DNA from: Lamellibrachia satsuma
Taxonomy: Eukaryota > Annelida > Polychaeta > Sabellida > Siboglinidae
DNA length: 64,000 nucleotides
NCBI GenBank assembly: GCA_033239005.1
Contig: BSQZ01000072.1
Span: 1,128,501 to 1,192,500 of the forward strand
Direction: 5' to 3'
Below, one piece after another: positions 43,748-49,039 of this stretch. Within the stretch, counting starts at the first letter, position 1. Every line of letters begins with the position of its first letter. The notes below the pieces were generated by a model. The model worked only from the letters and a program-made list of their open reading frames with translations, was not told the origin of the DNA and did not search any database. The translations under genes were made by a program, and so were the position numbers.

Positions 43748-44216
43748 CAATTAAATTATATGCACTGCAAATGTTGCAATTGATTTTTATGAAGATGTGC
43801 AATTGTAATGAACACTTGTAATTGAACCCAACCCTCCTCTGGAATATGTAGACAGTAATTAATCGTTAATTTATTAATCATTAATTATTGATCATTTTAT
43901 TTATTTGTGGTCACTAGTTGTATCTTACATCCATGAATAAGCAGTCTTATATAATAAGCAGTCTTATGTAATAAGCAGTCTTATGTAATAAGCAGTCTTA
44001 TGTATATTTTCCTACGTGTATTGCACAGTGCCTGTTGTGCAGAAGACGTGGGGTAAACAGACAAAGCACATTGAGTACTACAGTGAAGAGGCTGACGAGT
44101 CCATTCCAACCATCGACCTGGGAGTGCCCAACGCAGAGGGCGGTGAGTGCAAGAGTTAGTCCAATGGTTTGGCTGAAACTAAATAACAAATTTGTACAAA
44201 TGAGCTAGCATCCTAT

Positions 44217-44247
<31 letters not shown>

Positions 44248-44339
44248 ATTGCTTGCTTGCTTGCTTGCTTGATTGCTTGCTTGCTTGCTTGCTTTCTTGC
44301 TTGCTTGCTTGCTTGCTTGCTTGATTGCTAGCATCCTAT

Positions 44340-44382
<43 letters not shown>

Positions 44383-44398
44383 ATTGCTAGCATCCTAT

Positions 44399-44444
<46 letters not shown>

Positions 44445-44445
44445 T

Positions 44446-44481
<36 letters not shown>

Positions 44482-44868
44482 GTCCTCTTCATGTGGGATC
44501 ACACATAAGGTCAACAAAAAAGAACACCAATGTTGCCTGTCCATTGCAAGCTTCGTCACCTGGCCCCAACTCCACCCAAGGGCCTTAATCTCCCGCTCTA
44601 CTGATCTCCTCCACGTCTCCCTAGGTCTCCCCCTTCGCTCTCTTGCCACCAGGGGTCCAGCGCAAGGCCACTGTTAGAATGGATGTCAGCGGCATTCTGC
44701 AGACGTGTCCGATCCATTTCCATCTGCAGCGTTTAACCTCGAGAGAGATGGGCTGCATACCTGTTCTTTCATGGTTTTCCGTGTTGGAGAGCATCCTATT
44801 TACATGTGATTATATAAAAACTAAAGTTATGATTATGTATATTTCTTTAATATAAAGTAGTTTGTAAC

Positions 44869-44899
<31 letters not shown>

Positions 44900-44908
44900 G
44901 TCTGTCTC

Positions 44909-44945
<37 letters not shown>

Positions 44946-45743
44946 ATGTACATCTGTCTGTTCCCTCACATCTCCATCAATTTTGCATGTATGGGGCAGA
45001 CATTTTGTAGGCGTGCATGTGGGCCCATGGTGTTGGTTCATACATTTTAAAATATTCGAAATTCCCCCGGGAGTAGGGATATTACGAAGACATTTGACAT
45101 AAATTATGTAACAGAACAATAGTTACGTACAATTGTTTGCAACGCTATGCATGTTTCTACCATTGTTACGTGACCTACGTCAAGCATCCACTGAACGCGG
45201 TTAGTATGTGATAATAATAAATAATGATAAATATATTTTATAAAGCACAATTTCCTTGAAAGCTTAATGCGTTTTACACACAATGTAAAGAAATTACAGA
45301 GAAAACTGCTAAAACTAGAAAAAAATAAAGGTTAATTATTGAAATATATGCTGTACACCTGTCATATCTGTTTGGTTGAAATCCATATTTTTTACTTGAA
45401 ATTCTGTGTAAAGCCTTGTAAATCTATATAACATGTTCCATTGGTTAATCAACCTTTAGCAATAACATTTCTATCGAATGTTGCCATCTATCAGGCTATG
45501 AAATATGCCTACATCAAACGAAATCCACTAGGCTTCGCCAGAAATCTGCCTAGAATAAAAAATTGCGTTTCAACCGCTATAAGTTTGTTATTCAGTTTAT
45601 ACTTGTCTGATGAACACAAGAAATAGGTACTTTGTCACGATTTTCCCATTTTAGACAAATCTGTATCACAACAGGATACGGCTGTGCACCTAAAAACAAT
45701 CTGTAATTGCATATATTATGGGAAATTCATACAAGATGGCAGG

Positions 45744-45805
<62 letters not shown>

Positions 45806-48800
45806 ACTAAAAATTTTAAATAAAATAAAACAATTCTGAAACCATGAATTTCATCGCAGTCATTACGTCCTGTGTGTCCAGGTCACTGTGCCAAGACATA
45901 CGCCATCCTTGTATGCGCTGTCAGGCAGGCCCACATCGCAGTCATTACATGTCTTGTGTGTCCAGGGCACTGTGCCAAGACATACGCCATCCTTGTATGC
46001 GCTGTCAGGCAGACCCACATCTCAGTCATTACATGTCTTGTGTGTCCAAGTCACTGTGCCAAGACATACGCCATCCTTGTACGCGCTGTCAGGCAGGCCC
46101 ACATCTCGGTCATTACATGTCTTGTGTGTCCAAGTCACTGTGCCAAGACATACGCCATCCTTGTACGCGCTGTCAGGCAGGCCCACATCTCAGTCATTAC
46201 ATGTCTTGTGTGTCCAGGTCACTGTGCCAAGACATACGCCATCCTTGTACGCGCTGTTAAGCAGGCCCACATCGCCAACAAGAAGTGGCTCGTCATTACT
46301 GATGACGACACTCTCCTTAGGTACGCTTTTTAATATTCTTTTTTATTATCATGATTATTTTTGCTATCATGCACTGGAAAACGTCACGTGATCTCATTAA
46401 CACCTGTCTTTAATCAACTTTGTCCACAGTCCACAAATTTGTCCTTTGTCTACAAATTTGAATTGTTCACAACTGAAATTTTTGACAGCTGTTTGTGAAT
46501 GTTCTGATAGTCATAAACAGATAATGTTCAAATTATGTATAAAAATCGTGGTTCATTAAAACATGTTTTGGGCGGTTGAGATGTTACCTTAGGTGTAGTT
46601 TTTATATTAATATAATAAAAGCGATGAGTTGCTGTGTGTGTGACAGTGTCCCCCGTCTGAGGAGGTTACTGGCCTGCTACGACCCTACGGAGCCCGTCGC
46701 CCTGGGGGAACGGTATGGGTATGGGGTCAATGCCAACTATGGATACGACTACGTGACAGGTGGAGGAGGGTGAGTTACTCCTCTTACCAACTTTGGTTAT
46801 GGTTGTTGATGAACATGGTATTTTTCATTCTTCAATTGGGGGTAAAATTAACTGGGGAAATGGGTTAAAATTAATTAAATTGAGAACTAGTGGTTACAAT
46901 TAATTAAATGTGGAAATATGGTTAACATTAATTAAATGACGGAATAGCAGTTAAAATTTATTAAATTTGAAGATAATTTTGTTGCACTTTGATGCTGTTT
47001 ACCCTTTGCATTTTGTGATAATTAAGTAGGTAAGTTGTCATGTGTCAAACCAAGAATAGGTGTATACAAATATATTTTAATTTGGCGAGCGAATATTGCC
47101 AGAATACCACACTCATGACGTAGGGTTATTGTGATATTCTTAATTGTAGTTGCAAGAGGCTGTGTTTTAGTAACTCTTGCAGGTGCATAGGCCGAAAACC
47201 ATTACTTTTGTTTCCCCTTAAAGCTGTGTGAATCTAAATACGCCATTTTGCTTAGATAGAAGTGCCTGACAGGTAATAGTACAGATCTTACAAATGATGT
47301 GATTAAGGAGGTTGATTTAGAAGCCTGGTTGTGTATTGTGCAGGTTATAAATGCTGTGTCGCAGCATACAGACTTTAAGGTGAATGATCATGCATGTACG
47401 TGCACCTTCTCCAGGATGGTCTTCAGTCTGCCGACCGTACACCAACTACTGAGCTGTCCCTGCGGCGCTCCCAACTCTCCCGACGACATGCACCTTGGCA
47501 TGTGTCTCAAGCGCTTCAACATCCCTGTCACACACAGCCCCCTCTTCCACCAGGTATGAGATCCCTGTCACACACAGTCCCCTCTTCCACCAGGTACGAA
47601 ATTCCTGTCACACACAGCCCCCTCTTCCACCAGGTATGAGATCTCTGTCACACACAGCCCCCTCTTCCACCAGGTACGAGATCTCTGTCACACACAGCCC
47701 CCTCTTCCACCAGGTACGAGATCCCTGTCATACACAGCTCCCTCTTCCACCAGGTATGAGATCTCTGTCACACACAACTCCCTCTTCCACCAGGTAAGAG
47801 ATCCCTGTCACACACTGCTCCTTCTTCCACCGGGTAAGAGATCTCTGTCACACACAGCTCCCTCTTCCACCAGGTACGAGATCCCTGTCATACGCAGCTC
47901 CCTCTTCCACCAGGTATGAGATCTCTGTCACACACAGCTCCCTCTTCCACCAGGTACGAGATCCCTGTCACACACAACTCCCTCTTCCACCGGGTAAGAG
48001 ATCTCTGTCACACACAGCTCCCTCTTCCACCGGGTATGAGATCTGTCACGCACAGCTCCCTCTTCCACCAGGTATGAGATCTCTGTCACACACTGCTCCC
48101 TCTTCCACCAGGTATGAGATCTCTGTCACGCACAGCTCCCTCTTCCACCAGGTATGAGATCTCTGTCACACACAGCTCCCTCTTCCACCAGGTACGAGAT
48201 CCCTGTGACACTTAAGTATTGGTCAAATAATTTAAGAAACTATTCAATTATTTTGACCCGATCCTCTTCTTCATACTATAACATAAAGCTATTCAAAATT
48301 TCCAGTTACCCAATCTAATTATCAAAGTTGATTCTTTTGATGATTTTAACAAAAGTATGCATTCTGCATTGCATGTATTACTTGTACTATTCTATATTGC
48401 ATGCATTACTTGTACTATTCTACATTGCATTTATTACTTGTACTATTCTACATTGCATGTAGTACTTGTACTATTCTACATTGCATGTATTACTTGTACT
48501 ATTCTACATTTCATGTATTACTTGTACTATTCTATATCGCATGCATTACTTGTACTATTCTACATTGCATGCATTACTTGTACTATTCTACATTGCATGT
48601 ATTACTTGTACTATTCTACATTGCATGTATTACTTGTACTATTCTACATTGCATGTATTACTTGTACTATTCTACATTGCATGTATAACTTGTAGTATTC
48701 TACATTGCATGTATAACTTGTAGTATTCTACATTGCATGTATAACTTGTACTATTCTACTTTGCATGTATTACTTGTACTATTCGAACATGACAAATTTA

Positions 48801-49039
48801 AAAGTCCATGAACCTGATTCATGATGAGCTAAGTGAATTGAGGACGTAGTTTCAAGTGTCTGGCGTGTGTTGTACAGGCGAGACCGGCTGACTACGCCCC
48901 GGGCTACCTCAGCTCCCAGCTGCCGGTGTCCTTCCACAAGCACTGGAACTGTGACCCACTCAAGGAGTACACGCAATGGCTGGCCGCTGATGACGACCGC
49001 AGTGTCGACACAACAAAAGAACCACACCTTGAGCTTTGA
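6337..49039 (+). CDS. B3GLCT: Beta-1,3-glucosyltransferase (B3GLCT/B3GALTL), complete 13-exon gene
   Basis: Joined exons: 6337-6436, 16887-16996, 17836-17915, 18468-18576, 19186-19316, 19719-19782, 20111-20230, 42995-43064, 44029-44142, 46218-46320, 46647-46769, 47415-47553, 48878-49039. They total 1425 nt (474 aa plus stop) and every phase agrees. Known family role: this GT31 enzyme of the ER adds glucose to O-fucose on thrombospondin type 1 repeats. Visible landmarks: hydrophobic N-terminus (about residues 12-22), [36 protein letters not shown], a metal-binding-type DDD near 328-330, LGERYGYG near 353-360, [13 protein letters not shown] near 396-403, [15 protein letters not shown], and a C-terminal HLEL resembling an ER-retention tail. 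Nearly all blocks align with the vertebrate protein without gaps, from memory. The N-terminus is shorter than the 498-aa human protein. Exons 10 and 12 carry tandemly reiterated splice junctions. Intron 7 is 22.8 kb and intron 8 has a GC donor. Confidence 0.93.
7240..8165 (-). mobile_element. LINE reverse-transcriptase fragment
   Basis: Minus-strand pieces in order: [43 protein letters not shown], then a thumb/C-terminal segment [11 protein letters not shown] and [16 protein letters not shown]. Frameshifts separate them. The order and motifs are those of a CR1/Jockey-group ORF2 lacking its endonuclease. It lies in B3GLCT intron 1. Confidence 0.85.
8166..11387. other. Intron 1 sequence, no gene seen
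   Basis: Mostly unique AT-rich sequence. A tract rich in AAGTACA/GAGTACA motifs (8655-8780), starting near CAGACCTGGGGCCAAGTA, resembles one end of a hAT-type nonautonomous element, but no matching opposite end was found. Confidence 0.4.
9374..9393. repeat. 20-bp perfect palindrome
   Basis: ACCATGGTTTAAACCATGGT is self-complementary. A related CATGG-rich stretch lies at 8420-8455. Confidence 0.8.
11388..11438 (+). repeat. (TA)n microsatellite
   Basis: About 25 TA dinucleotides in B3GLCT intron 1. Confidence 0.97.
11990..13490 (-). mobile_element. hAT-like DNA transposon, internally deleted
   Basis: The ends are inverted copies of CAGACCTTCCAA, flanked by the direct repeat ATGTTCC (11983-11989 and 13491-13497). 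This fits a hAT 8-bp target duplication with one base lost. Subterminal GGAAGATCTTCC-like motifs occur near both ends. On the minus strand an ATG at 13047 starts a lysine-rich exon with a donor near 12923. A second exon after TTGTTTTCAG (12566) encodes a decayed hAT dimerisation region: [19 protein letters not shown] and [16 protein letters not shown]. Two frameshifts and most of the transposase are missing. Confidence 0.75.
13598..14590 (-). mobile_element. LINE endonuclease fragment
   Basis: Minus-strand pieces: [47 protein letters not shown] and [18 protein letters not shown], the typical endonuclease order ending in SDHH. A linker follows ([14 protein letters not shown]). Stops and frameshifts interrupt it. 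No reverse transcriptase is attached. Confidence 0.8.
14591..15617. other. Intron 1 sequence, no gene seen
   Basis: AT-rich. Degenerate telomere-like motifs (TAACCCTAA and its complement TTAGGGT) cluster at 14870-14940 and could form a small hairpin. Confidence 0.4.
15618..15830 (+). repeat. GC-rich GGCCC low-complexity island
   Basis: Runs of GGCCCAGGCC/CCCGGCC motifs in an otherwise AT-rich intron. Composition changes abruptly at both sides. Frames here are likely artefacts. Confidence 0.75.
16345..16475 (+). repeat. Short tandem repeat, ~62-bp AT-rich unit
   Basis: About two units sharing TATTGTAATAAATAT and AATTTGGTTGTACAACC-like blocks. Confidence 0.6.
16887..16996 (+). CDS. B3GLCT: B3GLCT exon 2
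   Basis: Acceptor TTTGCAG|AA and donor CAT|GTAAGT. It encodes [16 protein letters not shown] followed by [15 protein letters not shown], matching the N-terminal lumenal domain of the B3GLCT family (human counterpart region around FVIQSQSNSFHAKRAE). It enters in phase 1 and leaves in phase 0. Confidence 0.88.
17588..17765 (-). mobile_element. 5'-truncated CR1 tail, same family as 21716-25378
   Basis: The reverse complement of this stretch matches the last ~170 bp of the CR1 at 21.7-25.4 kb, including the terminal GATTTAACAA repeats and the segment GGCTTATCGAGAGTCCAAC. It ends just upstream of B3GLCT exon 3. Truncation from the 5' end is typical of target-primed reverse transcription. Confidence 0.85.
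17836..17915 (+). CDS. B3GLCT: B3GLCT exon 3
   Basis: Acceptor TTGCAG|CC and donor AG|GTCAGT. It encodes [13 protein letters not shown] then [10 protein letters not shown], matching the family motif around GAWTILPLLP. Phase 0 in, phase 2 out. A reversed CR1 tail lies just upstream at 17588-17765. Confidence 0.88.
18468..18576 (+). CDS. B3GLCT: B3GLCT exon 4
   Basis: The polypyrimidine-rich acceptor TTTTTTTGTAG|C joins the AG of exon 3 to give Ser. It encodes [19 protein letters not shown] and [16 protein letters not shown], aligning with the EEETR...KLLETL block of vertebrate B3GLCT. NVT is a possible N-glycosylation site. Donor GAG|GTAATG; phase 0 out. Confidence 0.9.
18948..19012 (+). repeat. 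Short dispersed repeat shared with 41667-41725
   Basis: Both contain CAATCAACAAC then ATGAAAAGGCCAAATGAATG and .TTTATT. The second copy lies next to a perfect inverted repeat (41753-41831). Confidence 0.65.
19186..19316 (+). CDS. B3GLCT: B3GLCT exon 5
   Basis: Acceptor TACAG|AG and donor AT|GTAAGC. It encodes [17 protein letters not shown] and [16 protein letters not shown], the most conserved N-domain block of the family (HDEEATIIHH and PDFAAGW in vertebrates). Phase 0 in, phase 2 out. Confidence 0.93.
19719..19782 (+). CDS. B3GLCT: B3GLCT exon 6
   Basis: A 64-nt exon with acceptor CATCAG|TG and donor GAG|GTGAGT. It encodes [20 protein letters not shown], matching the KSDFTIDLKHE region of the vertebrate protein. 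Its single leading T completes an Ile codon with exon 5. Confidence 0.9.
20111..20230 (+). CDS. B3GLCT: B3GLCT exon 7
   Basis: Acceptor TTTCTTTCAG|CT and donor TGT|GTGAGT. It encodes [17 protein letters not shown] and then [13 protein letters not shown], matching LYIWDKGGG...CATT...LC of vertebrates. Phase 0 on both sides. It is followed by the giant intron 7. Confidence 0.92.
21716..25378 (+). mobile_element. CR1-type LINE, near full length, decayed
   Basis: ORF1 (21716-22414) encodes an SGNH-hydrolase-type domain as known from CR1 ORF1 proteins: GDSII (Ser block), VGTNN, and DGLHLTGKG (His block). A one-base frameshift near 22302 separates the His block. ORF2 (about 22500-25275) has an AP endonuclease ([25 protein letters not shown]) and a reverse transcriptase ([42 protein letters not shown]). 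It is broken by frameshifts near 22555, 22888, 23205 and 24885 and by an in-frame TAG at 24308. The 3' end carries two copies of a TTGTTAAATC unit, as CR1 elements end in short direct repeats. It lies in B3GLCT intron 7. Confidence 0.9.
25800..26844 (-). mobile_element. LINE reverse-transcriptase fragment (minus)
   Basis: Minus strand shows [53 protein letters not shown] and [18 protein letters not shown], the first half of a CR1/Jockey-group RT. An upstream linker is visible in other frames (26505-26844). After the RT breaks at about 25970, a short C-terminal-like segment ([12 protein letters not shown]) follows, suggesting an internal deletion. Confidence 0.8.
26870..28740 (+). repeat. Diverged direct duplication inside intron 7
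   Basis: Blocks recur in the same order at about 26935/28319, 26990/28370, 27065/28445 and 27475/28558 (for example ACACTTGTCTCTCTCTG-like and TCATTCAAC.GT.GT.ATAAGTT-like). The spacing of about 1.1-1.4 kb suggests an old duplication or two copies of one element. Confidence 0.6.
30060..30190 (-). mobile_element. LINE ORF1 fragment
   Basis: Minus strand reads [20 protein letters not shown] then [16 protein letters not shown]. This pattern (variable helix, then D(I/L)..SHRLG) is characteristic of L1/I-type LINE ORF1 proteins. It is short and not attached to an ORF2. Confidence 0.6.
30200..30440 (+). repeat. Degenerate GC-rich minisatellite
   Basis: Four blocks of GGTGTCACACCAGGCATCCC with spacers rich in TCCTTCACCCC, at irregular 48-69 bp spacing. 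An ORF1-like LINE fragment (minus; [20 protein letters not shown], 30190-30060) borders it. Confidence 0.8.
30480..31675 (-). repeat. 39-bp minisatellite (13-aa unit)
   Basis: About 30 copies of a 39-bp unit; on the minus strand each reads TQT(D/N)SEEAPPPAL. Because 39 is a multiple of three, several frames stay open on both strands. Variation between units falls at a few fixed positions. Confidence 0.95.
31705..31763 (-). other. Candidate internal exon inside B3GLCT intron 7
   Basis: Minus strand: acceptor GCTTTTCAG|CC and donor CAT|GTAAGT flank 59 nt encoding [19 protein letters not shown]. The same frame continues into the 39-bp minisatellite, giving a 433-aa open frame (31860 to 30559). 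That length follows from the unit being a multiple of three. The exon-like segment itself looks genuine but I cannot identify the protein. It could be a nested gene or captured exon. Confidence 0.3.
33280..33640 (-). repeat. 76-bp minisatellite inside RTE-like LINE
   Basis: Landmark TTATCTTGAC recurs at 33331, 33407, 33483 and 33559, an exact 76-bp period. The unit is LINE coding sequence ([20 protein letters not shown] on the minus strand). 76 is not a multiple of three, so the array destroys the frame. Confidence 0.93.
34587..35731. mobile_element. TTAA-flanked insertion (piggyBac-type signature), nonautonomous
   Basis: About 1.14 kb of AT-rich sequence interrupts the RTE-like LINE. It is bounded by TTAA at both ends (34587-34590 and 35728-35731). 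Short imperfect inverted ends GGTAGCTTGGG and GGTAGCTGGGG lie just inside. Removing the insert plus one TTAA rejoins the LINE reading frame exactly (LLQ then LKICAVQKD). No transposase frame is visible inside. The terminal bases differ from classical piggyBac, so only the TTAA target is diagnostic. Confidence 0.7.
36018..36311 (+). repeat. 24-bp minisatellite
   Basis: About 12 copies of CACAAGCCTGTGAGCCATGC plus AGTG. Open frames across it reflect the period being a multiple of three. Confidence 0.95.
36312..37162 (+). repeat. 34-bp minisatellite
   Basis: About 25 copies of a unit containing CTGCTTGTATTCACTCAGTG and TCTCAAGCCTTGCC, with alternating GTGTCTC/GTGTGTC variants suggesting a higher-order 68-bp period in the right half. 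Confidence 0.95.
37204..37450 (+). repeat. 51-bp minisatellite
   Basis: Five copies of a 51-bp unit containing GGGAGGGCCACTTGGCCATG; the minus strand reads a 17-aa unit around [11 protein letters not shown]. Confidence 0.93.
37463..37549 (-). other. Candidate exon-like segment, unidentified
   Basis: Minus strand: after GCTTGTCAG the frame reads [20 protein letters not shown] then [10 protein letters not shown] and a stop. Codon-like composition and the acceptor suggest an exon or exon relic. It borders the 51-bp array at 37204-37450. No family was recognised. Confidence 0.22.
37551..39756. other. Intron 7 sequence, no gene seen
   Basis: Unassigned. Frames at 37987-38361 are open but show no splice signals or recognisable family. 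Confidence 0.4.
39757..41280 (-). mobile_element. LINE reverse-transcriptase relic with internal minisatellite
   Basis: Minus strand order: [104 protein letters not shown], then a 28-bp array, then [17 protein letters not shown] and a C-terminal domain. All core RT motifs are present but stops and shifts occur. It lies in B3GLCT intron 7. Confidence 0.85.
40140..40465 (-). repeat. 28-bp minisatellite derived from LINE coding sequence
   Basis: About 12 copies of TTATACTGCCTAGCCATATC plus ATCATCTG, one copy 25 bp. The minus strand reads DDMARQY, identical in origin to the flanking LINE segment [10 protein letters not shown]. Confidence 0.93.
41753..41831. repeat. Perfect 15-bp inverted repeat
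   Basis: GAAATGTGGGCTCTA (41753-41767) and TAGAGCCCACATTTC (41817-41831) enclose 49 bp. It may be a small fold-back element or hairpin RNA-coding DNA. Confidence 0.7.
42559..42604. repeat. 13-bp inverted repeat with 20-bp loop
   Basis: AGAGGGCAGCACT (42559-42571) pairs with AGTGCTGCCCTCT (42592-42604). It lies 390 bp before exon 8. Confidence 0.7.
42995..43064 (+). CDS. B3GLCT: B3GLCT exon 8 with GC splice donor
   Basis: Acceptor GGTTTCAG|GG. It encodes [20 protein letters not shown] then NTR, the start of the GT31 catalytic domain. Reading on reaches a stop (TAG at 43080) and no GT donor fits. Using CGAG|GCAAGA leaves one G, which with TG of exon 9 gives Val and the continuous segment [15 protein letters not shown]. 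This aligns gap-free with the vertebrate protein, so a GC-AG intron is strongly indicated. Confidence 0.9.
43689..43744 (+). repeat. (TA)n microsatellite
   Basis: About 27 TA dinucleotides in B3GLCT intron 8. Confidence 0.97.
43936..44003 (+). repeat. 17-bp tandem repeat before exon 9 acceptor
   Basis: GCAGTCTTAT recurs at 43941, 43958, 43975 and 43992 (17-bp period). It ends 25 bp before the exon 9 splice acceptor, in the branch-point region. Confidence 0.9.
44029..44142 (+). CDS. B3GLCT: B3GLCT exon 9
   Basis: Acceptor TTGCACAG|TG and donor GGCG|GTGAGT. It encodes [20 protein letters not shown] and [14 protein letters not shown], matching the family block ending SIPTVDLGIPN. A 17-bp tandem repeat (43936-44003) lies just upstream of its acceptor. 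Phase 1 on both sides. Confidence 0.93.
44219..44789 (-). mobile_element. 5'-truncated RTE-like LINE 3' end with (GCAA)n tail and target duplication
   Basis: The minus strand encodes a LINE C-terminal domain ([46 protein letters not shown], ending HEED plus stop). A 260-bp AAGC-type tetranucleotide tail follows directly. The insertion is flanked by AGCATCCTATTT at 44207-44218 and 44790-44801. Two more copies of that 12-mer occur inside the tail (44330, 44389). It lies in B3GLCT intron 9. Confidence 0.85.
44870..44943 (+). repeat. (CTGT)n microsatellite
   Basis: CTGT tetranucleotide run with two CTCT interruptions. Confidence 0.96.
45478..45712 (+). repeat. Dispersed repeat D2, copy 1
   Basis: Matches 53190-53400 along ~200 bp (shared blocks: CTACATCAAACGAAAT-like, TATAAGTTTGTTATTC-like, GATGAACACAAGAAA, TACTTT..TCA.GATTT). 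Function unknown; likely a nonautonomous mobile element. Confidence 0.7.
45755..45805 (+). repeat. (AT)n(GT)n microsatellite
   Basis: TA run followed by about 10 GT units, 75 bp before the exon 10 junction array. Confidence 0.95.
45853..46241 (+). repeat. B3GLCT: 84-bp array: exon 10 3' splice site and exon start, five copies
   Basis: Exon-start positions recur at 45882, 45966, 46050, 46134 and 46218, exactly 84 bp apart. Each unit holds ~24 nt of intron end (CATTACATGTCTTGTGTGTC) and the first 60 nt of exon 10. Copies 1, 2 and 5 keep CAG|G acceptors. Copies 3 and 4 read CCAAGTCAC, which moves the AG by one base. The duplication edges share CATCGC in intron and exon. Confidence 0.95.
46218..46320 (+). 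CDS. B3GLCT: B3GLCT exon 10 (DDD motif; last of five junction copies)
   Basis: Acceptor GTGTCCAG|GT, donor CTTAG|GTACGC. It encodes [17 protein letters not shown] and [14 protein letters not shown], including the presumed metal-binding DDD. I chose the fifth acceptor copy because it is the only one giving a family-length product. Acceptors at 45882 and 45966 would also splice in frame and add 112 or 84 residues, since the whole 45872-46333 frame is open. Confidence 0.88.
46647..46769 (+). CDS. B3GLCT: B3GLCT exon 11
   Basis: Acceptor GTGTGACAG|TG and donor GAGG|GTGAGT. It encodes [20 protein letters not shown] then ERYGYG and YDYVTGGGG, the classical GT31 acceptor/donor-site segment ([13 protein letters not shown]). 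Phase 2 on both sides. Confidence 0.95.
47415..47553 (+). CDS. B3GLCT: B3GLCT exon 12 (donor copied about 17 times)
   Basis: Acceptor TTCTCCAG|GA and donor CACCAG|GTATGAG. It encodes [33 protein letters not shown] and VTHSPLFHQ. Its last 33 nt plus 7 nt of intron form the unit of a 40-bp array that fills the next 650 bp. Reading past the first donor hits TGA at once, so use of a downstream donor copy would truncate the protein. Confidence 0.93.
47521..48205 (+). repeat. B3GLCT: 40-bp array: exon 12 end and 5' splice site, about 17 copies
   Basis: Each unit is the last 33 nt of exon 12 (ATCCCTGTCACACACAGC ... CACCAG) plus intron GTATGAG or variants (GTACGAG, GTAAGAG). Every copy keeps a plausible GT donor. 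One unit is 2 bp short. The final unit runs into intron at ATCCCTGTGACAC. Confidence 0.95.
48230..48870 (+). repeat. Dispersed repeat family D1, copy 1
   Basis: Shares blocks with 50830-51135, 54790-55270 and (reversed) 62165-62590: an ATCAAAGTTGATTCTTTTGATGA-like block, then GATTTTAACAAAA, then a terminal block GATGAGCTAAGTGAATTGAG. In this copy the middle is a 28-bp minisatellite. Confidence 0.6.
48350..48785 (+). repeat. 28-bp minisatellite
   Basis: About 15 copies of ATTGCATGTATTACTTGTAC plus TATTCTAC. It sits inside a dispersed repeat (48230-48870) present elsewhere in the window. Confidence 0.95.
48878..49039 (+). CDS. B3GLCT: B3GLCT exon 13 (C-terminus, ER-retention-like tail)
   Basis: Acceptor TTGTACAG|GC. 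It encodes [36 protein letters not shown], and ends PHLEL followed by TGA. The human protein ends REEL; HLEL occupies the same place and fits the loose KDEL-type retention consensus. No clear polyadenylation signal was identified just downstream. Confidence 0.93.
   Translation, partial: ARPADYAPGYLSSQLPVSFHKHWNCDPLKEYTQWLAADDDRSVDTTKEPHLEL

Noticed and set aside
45872..46333. 153-aa frame as a separate repeat protein
   Set aside because: It is exon 10 of B3GLCT plus four copies of its splice junction, not an independent gene.
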